Positions 39,105-49,969 of a DNA stretch of 64,000 nt are shown here, in pieces; position 1 is the first letter of the stretch; the number at the start of each line of letters is the position of its first letter. The stretch is from Trichomonas vaginalis G3 (lineage: Eukaryota > Parabasalia > Trichomonadida > Trichomonadidae). The position numbers and the translations under genes were made by a program. The notes below the pieces were generated by a model, which saw only the letters and a program-made list of their open reading frames with translations, made no database searches and was not told the origin of the DNA. The DNA lies in assembly GCF_026262505.1 (NCBI RefSeq), contig NC_067206.1:16450641-16514640 (forward strand), given 5' to 3'.

Positions 39105-39398
39105 ATTTGGATTGAGTTTAAAAATTCATCTTTATTAAATTCATCTCTTCCAATCAATTTATTTATTCTATTAAATTCTTTTATTTTTGCTTCACTCAGT
39201 TTAAGGATTGAACGGTAAGTTTCTAACTTTTCGATTATTTCCTTCTTCTCTTTATCGTTTTCAATTACTTTAGTTTTATGGGCATCAACCCCACCGCATT
39301 GCGACTTCTTTTTGTAATAGCATATTTTTGATTTAATTCTGTTTAGTTTCTTTTATATTCATTGTCTGGACTCTTGGCTGCTTTGTTGTCACTCATTT
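39105..39398 (-). pseudogene. small helical gene of the Polinton, fossil
   Basis: Starts MSDNKAAKSPDNEYKRN; later readable sequence includes CYYKKKSQCGGVDAHKTK and a coiled coil (KKEIIEKLETYRSILKL). About two breaks. Unknown function. Confidence 0.35.
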
Positions 39399-39415
39399 CT
39401 TACGAAATAAAAAAA

Positions 39416-40369
39416 TTAAATATTATTTAAATATAATGGAGTAATAAAATAAATCGGAATTTCTATTAATTTATTGTCAACTTCAACTAATGCATTACCG
39501 TTAATATATCTAACAAATTCAGCTATTGTGTCAAATCTTCGTCTTCTTTTTGTCATTGATTTATTAGTTTTTCCATAATCGAGATGAATCAAAACTTTAT
39601 CCCCTTGTTTAAAATTCATGAGCCCCGAATTAATTTGTTCACGTTTAACATCATTCAACCTTTCCATTTGCTTTCTAATATATTCCCATTCTTTTGAAAT
39701 ATCATTTTTCATTTCCACTGGTTTCATGTTTATAGTTCTATGCCATGTATTATTATAATAATATACTAACTGATGTATGATGGAGTCATGATTTCCATCC
39801 CAGTATATCTGACTGTTAACCCCTAACGCATCTCTAAGAGTTCTCATTACCGCATCAACTATTTTATTATGAAACGTATATGGAGAGGATGAAAAGAAAA
39901 AATTAATTTGTGGGAAATAATGAGTCATAGTTGCCTGAAATCCTTTATCACCATCACCCCTTATATTATCTACTCTTTCATGATCTAGTAAGTATTGAAT
40001 AGCTCTTCTTGTTTCCTGTTCTGTTTTCCCTTTCACTGGAATGCAATATAAATATCTAGTGTTAATGTTAATGGCAAATAAATAAGTAACTTTTCCTTTT
40101 GAATATTCCAGATGATCGATTTCGTATGAATATGGATATGGTGCAAATGAAGGGCGACTAAATTTTTCCTTTAACGGTTGAATTTTCGGGTCAGTTGGTT
40201 TATTTAATATCTTGAAACCCTTTTTAAAATCTTTTTGTTTCTTTAATGTTTGAAATGGATATAATAAAGTGAATGATGAAGGATTAACTGAAGGAGGAGG
40301 CGGTACTGTCGTTGGAGGTTTTGGTGTTGCAAGTGGTTTAATTTTATCCGCTTTGATTTTGGAATTCAT
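39416..40369 (-). CDS. retroviral-type (rve) integrase of the Polinton
   Basis: 317 residues, whole-looking. Pro-rich N-terminus (PKPPTTVPPPPSVNP), then the RNase H-like core from about residue 80: YEIDHLEYSKGKVTYLF, INTRYLYCIPVKGKTEQE, DNIRGDGDKGFQATM, then HNKIVDAVMRTLRDALG and YYYNNTWHRTINMKPVE, followed by a basic SH3-like C-terminus (QGDKVLIHLDYGKTNKSM). It would insert the element and make the 6-base duplication. Its start overlaps the 40366-40956 stop (ATGA). Confidence 0.85.
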   Translation of the reverse strand: MNSKIKADKIKPLATPKPPTTVPPPPSVNPSSFTLLYPFQTLKKQKDFKKGFKILNKPTDPKIQPLKEKFSRPSFAPYPYSYEIDHLEYSKGKVTYLFAININTRYLYCIPVKGKTEQETRRAIQYLLDHERVDNIRGDGDKGFQATMTHYFPQINFFFSSSPYTFHNKIVDAVMRTLRDALGVNSQIYWDGNHDSIIHQLVYYYNNTWHRTINMKPVEMKNDISKEWEYIRKQMERLNDVKREQINSGLMNFKQGDKVLIHLDYGKTNKSMTKRRRRFDTIAEFVRYINGNALVEVDNKLIEIPIYFITPLYLNNI

Positions 40370-40956
40370 TCCCCCTTCATTAATTCTGGATGTATTCTAT
40401 TCATTTGTTTTAAATATGCTGTATATAAAGGTTTGATATACTTTCCCGCTTCGAGTTTATGTTGAAGGATGAATTCCAAAAGTTGATCTTCATTTAAAAG
40501 TCGGGCTGAATATGGTTTAACTAATGAATCATAAATTAAAGCTTGTGCATCATTTATGGTCTGAAGGACCTGGGCGTTTTGCACCTTTAGCTGTTGAACA
40601 TTTGCTACTTTAGACCTCGGCTTTGGTTTTTGTGGCTCAGGATTATATAAATTATATAATTCATCAATATCTTCTTCTGTTAATACTTTATTTTTGAAAT
40701 CTTTCAATTGTTTAAGTTGTGATTTAGTTTTTTCCTTTGTATATTCATTATTTTTAATTTTGTCTTTAATTTTAGAAATTATTTTATCATGATATTTCAA
40801 AATTTCATTTTTATAATATGGATAATAATATTCCATATCATCACCCGTTATATAATTATTATGTTTTTGGAGATATGATTTTAATTCATAATAATTAAGA
40901 AAATTTTGATTAAGTACTAAATCATCAATTAAAATTTTTAAATCTGTGTTATCCAT
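40366..40956 (-). CDS. helical protein translationally coupled to the integrase
   Basis: 196 residues, whole-looking. Starts MDNTDLKILIDDLVLNQN after TTATTTTTATATAA. Tyr/Lys/Asp-rich helices (KDKIKNNEYTKEKTKSQL), then QQLKVQNAQVLQTIND, a motif also at the start of the fibre protein (34568). Overlaps the integrase start by four bases, so both are probably made from one message. Function unknown; may partner the integrase. Confidence 0.5.
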   Translation of the reverse strand: MDNTDLKILIDDLVLNQNFLNYYELKSYLQKHNNYITGDDMEYYYPYYKNEILKYHDKIISKIKDKIKNNEYTKEKTKSQLKQLKDFKNKVLTEEDIDELYNLYNPEPQKPKPRSKVANVQQLKVQNAQVLQTINDAQALIYDSLVKPYSARLLNEDQLLEFILQHKLEAGKYIKPLYTAYLKQMNRIHPELMKGE

Positions 40957-41083
40957 TTATATAAAAATAAAATAAATGTTTAAGGGTGCCCACCTCTTTG
41001 AATCATAGTATCAAAACCATCATTAACGGTTCCTTTTGTCTCTTCTGTGGCATTTCATTAAAAATAAAATTTTCAAAATTGTA

Positions 41084-44000
41084 TTAAATAAATGGCATAC
41101 AACATCCATTTTCACAACATACAGCCTTAGTGTGTGCTCCTGTTAATGCAGTCTTACCGATTGTTAAGCGAGTCATTGACCCATTTTTAAGTTGTAAATT
41201 AATATTCTGACCATCAAATATCACTTTATCATTTATTATATCCAAATATTTTTTAGGTGTTAATTGCTTATTTTGTCGTAAACTAACACCTTTCATTTTT
41301 TGTGCAATCTTTTTAAAATCACCCCCATCAATTGAACCGTTGAATGATGTATAACACTTGGGGCATAAAGCAACCATGTTATCACCTTGTTTCTCAATTG
41401 CTAAACCCAATAATTTTTTCTCATGTGCTTTTTCTTCAGCTTTATTCTTTAATTTAGGTTTAAATTTCTCATCAAAACAAAAGAAATCAAAAGGTGCGAA
41501 TTTGAAAATGTTTTTATCATAAAATTGTTTATCAGTTACAATCGCCTGAAATGCTTGAGTGTTAGGAAGACTTGGATCGCCAGCAATAGCCCAATAAGAT
41601 GAATCAGTATCACCTTCAATGAAATGAAAACGATTAACATTCATGCATTTATACATAAAATCATAAATGAAAACCAAATACCAGTATTTTGCGTTATCTA
41701 AAGTGAAGAATGCCTCTTGTAAACATGTATCACATCTATAAAATCTATCTTTGAGCATCACTTGATATGTATCTTCACCTATTTCTCTTATGTTTTTAAA
41801 CTTATTTGACATACATGCAACGCGTGCCCTCTGTGCATTCATTATTTTAGTCTTTGCGTAATTTTGTGTATTCATTGCATCGTAACCATATGATCCATTA
41901 AGTGAAATTTGCAAAATAAACTTTTTCCTTTATTTCCTTCTAATTCAGCCTTTTGTCTTTCGTTCATAAATTTGTTCGCAAATTCATTAAAACAAGTATT
42001 TTTCGTAAATGTTAAAATTGATTGAATATCATCAATGATAAAATTAAACCTGTCGATTAGATACCATAGATAATAAGAAGAAAATGGTTGATATTGGTTG
42101 TGTGTTGATGCTAACTGAGTTAATTTCCTCTGTTTCTGGTCAACTGGTAAATTGTTTGATTTCATGTAATTATACATAAAACTGCCAATTGTTTTTTCAT
42201 CTGTGATAATATCTAAGTTTCTTATTATCGGTAAAAAGTTTATGTAATCATTAATGTATTTTTCATCAATGTGACCCTTTACTTCAGCCACGAATAAAGT
42301 ATTTTTCTTCTTAATTATTCCCAGTGCTTTTGCTTTCTTTGTTGCTGTATCACAAATGATAACACCATTCAATCTTCCCGGCATATACATTTTATGGTCA
42401 GTATATTGAATGAAATCATGAGGATTAGATGAAAATGATGAAGGATATAATGAATTAAAATCAACACCAACGAAATGAGTCATGATGTTGGAAGTGTCCT
42501 CATTTGATACAGTTTTAGTTTCTGGATTATATGCAAGTTTATTAATGTGCGTGATTCCTTTAAGATTTACTCTATGTTGAACATTTGATAAACCACCAGT
42601 AATTCCATTACGGAGAATGTGATAAGCTTCAACTGAATCTAAAGTCATTGGTAAATTATTTTTTAATGCATAATTTCTTAAATTGATTCTTAAACGTTGA
42701 ACATCTTCATCTTTATTTGATTTTACGACATTGCAATAACAACACATTAACTGACAATTTTCTTTGGTATGTGGTTTTTCATTATCGATTCTATCTAATG
42801 TTGGTTTATTTGCATATGTAAACGCTTTACCACACATTTTGCATTTAGATGAAAGGATTAAATCGTGATAGTATTGAAAATCATCCATTGAAACATTATT
42901 TTTAGTATCCCTTTCTGCTTTTTCATCTTGTTTCTTATATGATTCAATTTTATATTTCCAATACTTTTTCGTTAATTCAAAACTTGATTCTATCTCTTCC
43001 TCAGGATATTTTTCATTAGGATTAAAGTCTTTATATGCTAAAGCGTAACGAATCATTGAAGCATTCGATGATAAAGAAAGATTATGAAGCATATCAATTT
43101 TATAAACAAATGTTTCTTCAATAATTTTATCAATTGGGTCAATCATAATTTCAACATCTTTATTGCAATAATGAATAAAATATTCTAATCTATTCTTAAA
43201 GTTTTTAGCATCATTGAGATATATTTGATAATCACTATCTGATATAGTTTCTTGGGTTAATGCTGAATAAAATGAATCTTGAGTGAATGGTTCCTCTTTA
43301 TATAATTCTTCTTCGTAATTCTCCCATGTGATGAATTGATAAGGGAAAAAGGATTTAACACGTGATTTATTGTTTCCGAAATCTTGAGTGAATTGGTCTA
43401 ATGTCCCACCCGCTATATAATTTCTGATGTCAATAAATCTCAATTCATATGGAGTGTTTGTTTTCTTTACAATGATTTGCTTAAATTGTGAAGATGAACT
43501 CAGCATTGATTTTATTTTCCATTTTGCAGTGTTTAAATCACGAAGAATTAAATTTAAATCAAACTTTCCCGAATTAAAACCTATGATATTCACTTTATTG
43601 AATTCCTCATCTAGAAGTTCTTTAAATGCTTCCTTCTGTTTTTCATTTAATGTATGGGACAAAGTCCCCGCCGTTTGGTCCGTTTGCGACTTCATTAATT
43701 CTTCATATTGTTCAATATTTGATTTAGCAACTAATGAACAGGTTGAAAATAAAAACTCAATCCAATCAGAAATAAAAGAATCACTCGAAGTTAAGCAAAA
43801 ATTCCTCGTATATGTTTTATCATTTAATTTAACCGTTGATGATACCATGAATGGTTTTAAGTAAGCGTTCAAAGTTGCACACTCAGAAAGTTGTAATTCT
43901 TCTTTAGTCTCTAATGTTTCGAAGTCAAAAGTAATATAATATCTTGTCGGTTGATAATATTCCTGCAAATTATGAGCTAATAACCACTGATATATCTTCT

Positions 44001-44559
44001 GTTTCGTAATATGTGGTGCATATGGTTGCTGTGTCTTTTGCAACTGAACGTCTTGAATTAATCTTCCATTATTTTCTTTACATTTCTCACAATGCTTTAA
44101 AAATCTTCTTTGGTTTTTCCTTTCTGGATCATCACGGATAGAATAAACTTCTTCTTTACAATATGGACAAACTTTATAGCCGGTGAGTGCTTCAACGTCT
44201 GTTATTCTGTCAGCGTGAAGTTTTCCACATGGACTCTGTGTTAATAAAATATTTACTGTTTCAAATTCTGGATCTATCATTATTGAATCCACTAATGGAA
44301 AGTCTACCTTATTTATGTCCACGTCTTCTGGTTGAGGATCACAATAATAGAAATCAATATTAACATTTAACATTCTCGCTAATCTCTCACTTTCTGATGA
44401 AATGTCAAACCCTTCATATGAATCTATTGCTTCATTTAAATAACTTCTACGAGTTTTAGGATTAACACCATCAGGAATGTTATAGAAGCGTTTAAATAAC
44501 CTTCTACCTTCTGCTCTAATTTGATTATCATTCATTTTAGCGGTTCCGTTTTTGTTCAT
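41084..44559 (-). pseudogene. protein-primed DNA polymerase B of the Polinton, fossil
   Basis: About 1,150 codons. Exonuclease motifs ITFDFETLETKEE, IGFNSGKFDLNLIL and IHYCNKDVEIM; polymerase motif A GVDFNSLYPSSF; motif B with SLNGSYGYDAMN; motif C EGDTDSSYWAI. A Cys4/HNH-like module (CKMCGKAF ... LDRIDNEKPHTKENCQ ... CCYCN) sits between exonuclease and polymerase parts, and another Cys cluster near residue 150 (VCPYCKEE, CEKCKEN). It would copy the element from a terminal protein primer. About one break. Starts at 44559 after TTTTTTATTCTTACATAA. Confidence 0.85.
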
Positions 44560-44611
44560 TTATGTAAGAATAAAAAATTAAAAAATAAATAAAAATAAAG
44601 TTTATTTTTTA

Positions 44612-45723
44612 AAGCCCATAAAATGAATTAAGAACACATAAATTTTTATCATCTGCGACGTGACGAATACATTTTAATTTACTCAAGAATGCGTACCCTG
44701 ATACATTAAATCTAATTCCTGTCTTATTTAATTTCACAACTTTGAAAAGGAATGTATGAATAGCTATAAATGATGAGATGATGTTTTATGGGTTGCTTCC
44801 ATTTTTTCTGAAATAAATGAATAAATATAATGTTTATAAGTTTTCATATCTTTTATATTCTTAATAACGAATGGTATAGACCTTTCAACTTCGTCTTCCT
44901 TCGGTGCTGTTCTTTCATATGAAACATTATTAGTATCTTCAATAATGAAACCACAATCACACAAAATTTTATATGTTCCAATGGTTTCTTTTGATATTTT
45001 ATCTAATAAATCAAAAACTTTATCAACACCTGTGCATTTATTTAAATAATAATTTGTGTAAATATCATGATCTTCTTTCTTAATCGTATTAGTTGCATAA
45101 GTCACGTTTTTAAGAGCTTTTTTGAATTTTTCGGAATCTAAAGGTGGTGAAAGTAAGATACAAGGGTATTCTTTATTATCAATAAATTGTAACTTATGTT
45201 TACGAATAAATTTAGTACCTTCTTCTGAAAGTGTTTCATCTATTTCGCCATCTAATAAATTTTGTGTTGATTCTGAGACATAATTTTTATATCTTTCTTC
45301 ATGAGATTTCTGTACTTCTGATTCTGAAGCTGGGATATTCATTAAACCCTCTACTTCATTTTCATTATATTTTTCAACTTCTCTTAATTCCTTAATTTTT
45401 TCATCTATTTCATCTCTTATTTTTTTCAGTCTTTCAATTTCAATTTCATCGTATTCATCATCATCTTTAATCCGTTCTTCATAATATTCAGGGAAAACAT
45501 CAGGTTCTTTAGGTTTTTCTTCTTCAGATGTGGGATATAAGAAATTTATAACATCATCTTTATTCATTTTTCCATCATAATCTAAATCATTTAATAACTC
45601 GGCAAATTTTTGACAATTTCTTAAATAATATTTACTAACTTCATAACACATCTCATCTAATATATCCTTTATTTCCTCGTTTGTGAATCCTAATTTTTTA
45701 ACGTTGTTAGTTTTGACGCTCAT
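44612..45723 (-). pseudogene. right-end gene of the Polinton (unknown), fossil
   Basis: Starts MSVKTNNVKKLGFTNEE, inside the TIR, after TTATTTTTAATTCGTATGAA. Acidic coiled-coil middle (EYDEIEIERLKKIRDEIDEK), then GTKFIRKHKLQFIDNKE and KCTGVDKVFDLLDKISK. Its first 20-odd codons are repeated at the left end because the TIR boundary lies within it. About one break near the C-terminus. Position next to PolB would suit a terminal protein, but there is no supporting motif. Confidence 0.45.
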
Positions 45724-46218
45724 TTCATACGAATTAAAAATAAATTATTCAAAAATGTAAGACATAATTTTTAAAGTTTATTTTTTTATTTTTTATTTCA
45801 TTATGGTAGTGAATCTTTCATTCATGAAAATAATTATTTCTAATTTCTTTTACTCGTTTATGAGGTCTTTGATTATGACTCCATTGATTCCATTCAGGAT
45901 TTAAACAATGTTTAATTAATCGCGGAATATCTGACATCATCTATATATAGCTTCTTTTATAAAAGATGAAAAAATAAATTATTTTAAAATTAATGTTAAT
46001 TTTTTAATGTGTTTATTTCATTATGTTTGGGCTGAGTGTAAATGTCTTACAATTTTGAAAAATTTTTAAATCTTGATTTATTCAAAAACGTAAGAATAAA
46101 AACCGTAAGAATCATACATTTACTTCATATGTTAAAAAAAATGATACAAAATCGCTCGATATTGTATGAATTCTTACGTTTACAAAAAAAGTCACACAAC
46201 CCTTCCACATATACTACT
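45658..46218. repeat. Polinton terminal inverted repeat, right
   Basis: Reverse complement of 1608-2168 with one mismatch seen. Ends ...CATATACTACT, followed at once by the GAAAAT duplication. Confidence 0.95.
45818..45940 (-). CDS. 40-residue TIR protein, right copy (unknown)
   Basis: Identical to the 1886-2008 frame in the other TIR (MMSDIPRLIKHCLN start). Unknown. Confidence 0.35.
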   Translation of the reverse strand: MMSDIPRLIKHCLNPEWNQWSHNQRPHKRVKEIRNNYFHE

Positions 46219-46314
46219 GAAAATTATGAGATTTTTAATTTTTTTTCATATTATCAGAAATGTATGGAAGTCATCATTAACTTAGTTTTCAAATATGAGT
46301 TGCATCTATTATGA
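46042..46314 (+). CDS. outward-reading TIR ORF, right copy, with host-encoded tail
   Basis: MSYNFEKFLNLDLF start, one residue different from the left copy. The frame crosses the element end at 46218 and continues for about 30 codons of host sequence, so the last third is host DNA read by chance. Possible host/element fusion transcript; weakly supported. Confidence 0.3.
   Translation: MSYNFEKFLNLDLFKNVRIKTVRIIHLLHMLKKMIQNRSILYEFLRLQKKSHNPSTYTTENYEIFNFFSYYQKCMEVIINLVFKYELHLL
46219..46224. repeat. target-site duplication, right copy
   Basis: GAAAAT, identical to 1602-1607. Confidence 0.95.
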
Positions 46315-46508
46315 GCGAAATCCCAAGAGTTAAAGTTATAAATTTCTTAACTTATGGAGATATCTTACTTCAAAATTCAAATAAAGATACAACAAGTTAT
46401 AAAGGACTTGATTACGTATATATGTAAGACATAAAATATAAAATAGAATATTAATTTCAATGTATAGTTTATAATTACTTTCTATTTTGTTTGATTTTAC
46501 TCTAGATT
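46225..46508. other. host flank right of the Polinton
   Basis: AT-rich. A 38-codon frame at 46311-46427 (MSEIPRVKVINFLTYGD) is open on the plus strand; I cannot tell whether it is a gene or chance. Otherwise nothing recognisable before the 3' end of the RPA43-like gene. Confidence 0.5.
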
Positions 46509-47033
46509 CTATTCTTCTGTATTTTCTGGAACGGCAGTAGCTAATTTGGATAGAACTTTCACAGTAAGGTCTAATCCATTGACAGATGGCGAAGCACGAA
46601 CAACTTCAACTTGAACTTCATCGCCTTCAGCAAATTCATCTGATCCTTTCTTCCAATTATTCTTGGAGAAAGTCCAATCACGCTTTAATTCGGCCGTTTC
46701 AACATTTCCTGTGAAGTATCCTAATACTGTAAGTGTAAGTGATGATGAAGATACGAATGTGACTTTAGCTGGGAGAATGCATCCAGGCTTTGGTCTAAAA
46801 ACGAGGAAATCTCCTTCAATAGTTTGATGAATAGCGGGTGTATCTGCATAAAATTTAGAATATGGTGATTCTGGGTTTGTGTTTTTAATACCTAATATAA
46901 CACCTTCCAAAGTATCATCGTATGTTAATAATTTATTTAATAAAATGAGCTTTGTGGCATCTTTAAGGCCTCCCATTCTCCAAACTGGGATGTCGACTGT
47001 AACTTTGGCGCGAACTTGAACGAAAACAGACAT
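46509..47033 (-). CDS. RNA polymerase I RPA43/RPB7-like subunit (probable)
   Basis: 174 residues. N-terminal half VQVRAKVTVDIPVWRM ... is a short RPB7-N-like domain; then DFLVFRPKPGCILPAKVTFVSSSSLTLTVLGYFTG, which fits the OB-fold signature of RPA43 (LWxFRPxxGxxLxGxVxxxSxxHxxxLVxGxFN), followed by WTFSKNNWKKGSDEFAEGDEV. RPA43 pairs with RPA14 as the Pol I stalk. Host gene, intact. RPB7, RPC25 or another OB-fold protein is the main alternative. Downstream its 3' end lies about 285 bases from the Polinton edge. Confidence 0.5.
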   Translation of the reverse strand: MSVFVQVRAKVTVDIPVWRMGGLKDATKLILLNKLLTYDDTLEGVILGIKNTNPESPYSKFYADTPAIHQTIEGDFLVFRPKPGCILPAKVTFVSSSSLTLTVLGYFTGNVETAELKRDWTFSKNNWKKGSDEFAEGDEVQVEVVRASPSVNGLDLTVKVLSKLATAVPENTEE

Positions 47034-47543
47034 CCTAAAATTTTTAGTGTCTTCTCGAGAATTTTGGAGGCATATAAACTATGTGCAAATATTAAAAACA
47101 CCAATAGCCGAAGTCTACAATTCAAAATAGAATTCACCCAAAATCCTTAATTTTATTTATTGATTTTTTGAATCTTAAAGATATTTTGAAAAAAACTTTG
47201 GACTTCGTCAACACATGCTGAAAGGATGATGAATATCACCATTATGATCGATAATTAGTTTATTCATTCAGCAAAAACTATAGAAGTGCATCAACTCTAG
47301 CCATCATATCTAAGCAAAGTTTGTTTCAACATTTAATATTCATCCATAGAGCACCTTAATAATGCAGTTGTACACATATATTGCCTCATAATTTTCTGGA
47401 TCATTAGATCAAATTTCATATAATACTTCAATATCTACCTGTTTATATATTGAATAATGCATATAAATAGATAGAAAAGGATAAGTATTAACTTTGATTA
47501 TCGATATTTGATATTTCCTGAAAATAATATCCCTATATTAAGG
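47034..47543. other. host intergenic DNA
   Basis: AT-rich, upstream of the RPA43-like gene and left of the transposon. I see no gene and no clear initiator. Confidence 0.6.
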
Positions 47544-48206
47544 AATAATAATGAGTCTATATTAAAAAGTGACTTTTTTTTAATACGACCTCTCAATTTA
47601 TTATCACTTTTTCATCTTTTTTTATGTGATTTGTCTATATAATGTGGGATTGCACATATGATCAGAACTCATTCTTGTGATGATCATATTATGCAATGGG
47701 CATACTATTAAAGTCATATAAAAATCAATATTAAGCATTTAGCAATATATTAATGTTTACTATAACAATTAAATTAGATATAATTAGAGTAATATATATA
47801 TAAAATGGTAATGACTATAATTGAGTTTTGATCAAGATGCTAATTTGAATTAGAATGAATATATCGAATACACATATTTTTATTATTATATATGCGTTAT
47901 ATTGTGTTATTGATGATTATTGTTCAGTAAATATAGTCAGATATCGGATATTTTGCAATTGAAATTAAATTATTAAATGATTAATAGATAAAAATAGGAT
48001 TTGATGATAGATGTTAGATATATATTATGATATACTTAGAAATACTGTTGTAAACAGAAATTCATCAAAAGTGACACCTCAGAAAAGCTAAAATATTGAA
48101 TTTTTGGAACTTTTGATAGAGCACGTTTTTAAATATTAATTAAAGTAAATGTATATTTTGTAAAGATTCTTTTTAATAAAAAAATAAAATTTTGAAGAAG
48201 AACACA

Positions 48207-49125
48207 AAATCTTCTGAAAAATAATATCACATAAACTCATATTATTTTCTAATATATAACTATTTTATATAAAAATCAAATTCAATGATCTTAAAAGCGA
48301 AGGATAAACCTCAAAATTTGCGAATATAATGAGTGGGAATATAATGCTTATCTATCATAAAACCATATGAAATATCAATTTTTGCTTTACGCCTAATTTT
48401 GACGACAATTAGCAAAAAATGTTAAATGTTAACACTCAGTCCATTTGAATATGAAAAATAAAATTGACTTTGATTAAATGTTTTTATTTATCATGCAATT
48501 CTTCTTGCGACCAAAGATTTGAATAAAAGTTCAAAAAATAAGATAGCTTAAAAAATAATATACGGTAGTGTTTACTAATAGATGAATAGTATATAAATTC
48601 TATTAAAATGGATTTGATCCAAAAAATATAAAACCAAAAATAATTGTTATAATTTAAATGAAGAAGTAATTTAAAACGATTTTATTTATGATCAAATTTT
48701 ATATATTTTTTGGATCAAATCCATTTTAATAGAATTTATATACTATTCATCTATTAGTAAACACTACCGTATATTATTTTTTAAGCTATCTTATTTTTTG
48801 AACTTTTATTCAAATCTTTGGTCGCAAGAAGAATTGCATGATAAATAAAAACATTTAATCAAAGTCAATTTTATTTTTCATATTCAAATGGACTGAGTGT
48901 TAACATTTAACATTTTTGCTAATTGTCGTCAAAAATTAGGCGTAAAGCAAAAATTGATATTTCATATGGTTTTATGATAGATAAGCATTATATTCCCACT
49001 CATTATATTCGCAAATTTTGAGGTTTATCCTTCGCTTTTAAGATCATTGAATTTGATTTTTATATAAAATAGTTATATATTAGAAAATAATATGAGTTTA
49101 TGTGATATTATTTTTCAGAAGATTT
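48207..49125. repeat. large near-perfect palindrome, 427-bp arms
   Basis: 48207-48633 and 48697-49125 are inverted copies, essentially identical as far as I can compare, with a 63-base spacer. A shorter inverted pair further out (AAACAGAAATTCATCAAAAG at 48052 and its complement ending at 49290) may bound a separate 1.24-kb foldback element. No gene inside. Such palindromes form cruciforms and are unstable, so it is probably recent, or an inverted-repeat assembly artefact. Confidence 0.9.
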
Positions 49126-49371
49126 CATTCTATATGCCTATGAAAAGTACTCTCAAAACTAACTTTTTCCTAATTATAATTAAATCTAGAATATTGTATT
49201 ATGCTTAGTATTATTTCATTTTTCTCATTCAATTTAGAATTTACAAATGTCAAAAAATTGAGAGCTGTCACTTTTGATGAATTTCTGTTTATTACACTTC
49301 AAGGCAGTCCTCATCTACCTACATTATATAACCATGTCTCCCATATTTTTATTTGAATGTGAACGTGTAAT

Positions 49372-49960
49372 TCTCAATTCCAGGACTGAGTGCATGGTTG
49401 CAGCGGGTTACTATATGCTCTTGCATCCATGTAGTCAGATCTGGAAATTGGCTTACTTTTCCTTTCGATGGAAATGTGACAAATACTTTTCCAATTGTGC
49501 ACATATAAGTGCAGGGTACATCACTTGTACCCTGCATTTATGTGTGAAGAACTGAAAAATGACGTGCCTTTCATGAAGAATATCACATAGTTATTTTATT
49601 TTGGAAAGGAGTTTAAATTTGTAAGCTAGTGTTCTATTACATTGCAAATGCAACTTCCTTTCATCAATAATTTCATTTTAATAAATTATAAATATCACAT
49701 TTAACATAAAATTCTCAAATAATACTCATTTCTCATTTTGATCATAAATATTGATACTTTATAAATACAAAATTTTTGAATTCTTTATTTTTCCTCTGAA
49801 ATTTGTAATTTTTTGGTTGAATTTCCGAATTTTCACTTTTTTTGGAAATTTTTATTCAATTTCGGCTTTATTTTATTCTATTCTTTATATATGATAATTT
49901 TATTCAAGTTTATTATTTAAAAATTTCAATACATACGATAATTTTTCATTCAATTTTTAA
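49372..49960. repeat. isolated hairpins and AT-rich spacer inside the transposon
   Basis: Two long imperfect hairpins: about 49378-49456 (CCAGGACTGAGTGCATGG with CCATGTAGTCAGATCTGG) and 49499-49544 (AAGTGCAGGGTACA with TGTACCCTGCATTT). Then AT-rich DNA with nothing recognisable up to the array. Confidence 0.75.
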
Positions 49961-49969
49961 ACGAATGTT

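Larger units (their letters stand above)
1608..46218. mobile_element. Polinton (Maverick), outer element, with a second element nested in it
   Basis: The element spans 44.6 kb including an insert of about 26 kb, so it was about 18.6 kb before that, a normal Polinton size. Ends read AGTAGTATATG..., the TIRs are 561 bp and the target duplication is 6 bp. Its parts, right to left, are an end gene, protein-primed PolB, a helical protein overlapping an rve integrase, an accessory KilA-N module, a collar-domain fibre, minor structural genes, packaging ATPase, capsid gene and small amphipathic proteins. I see one mismatch between the two TIRs, so insertion or TIR conversion was recent. Most genes are open; overall it looks broken by roughly six to eight changes. 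Confidence 0.95.
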
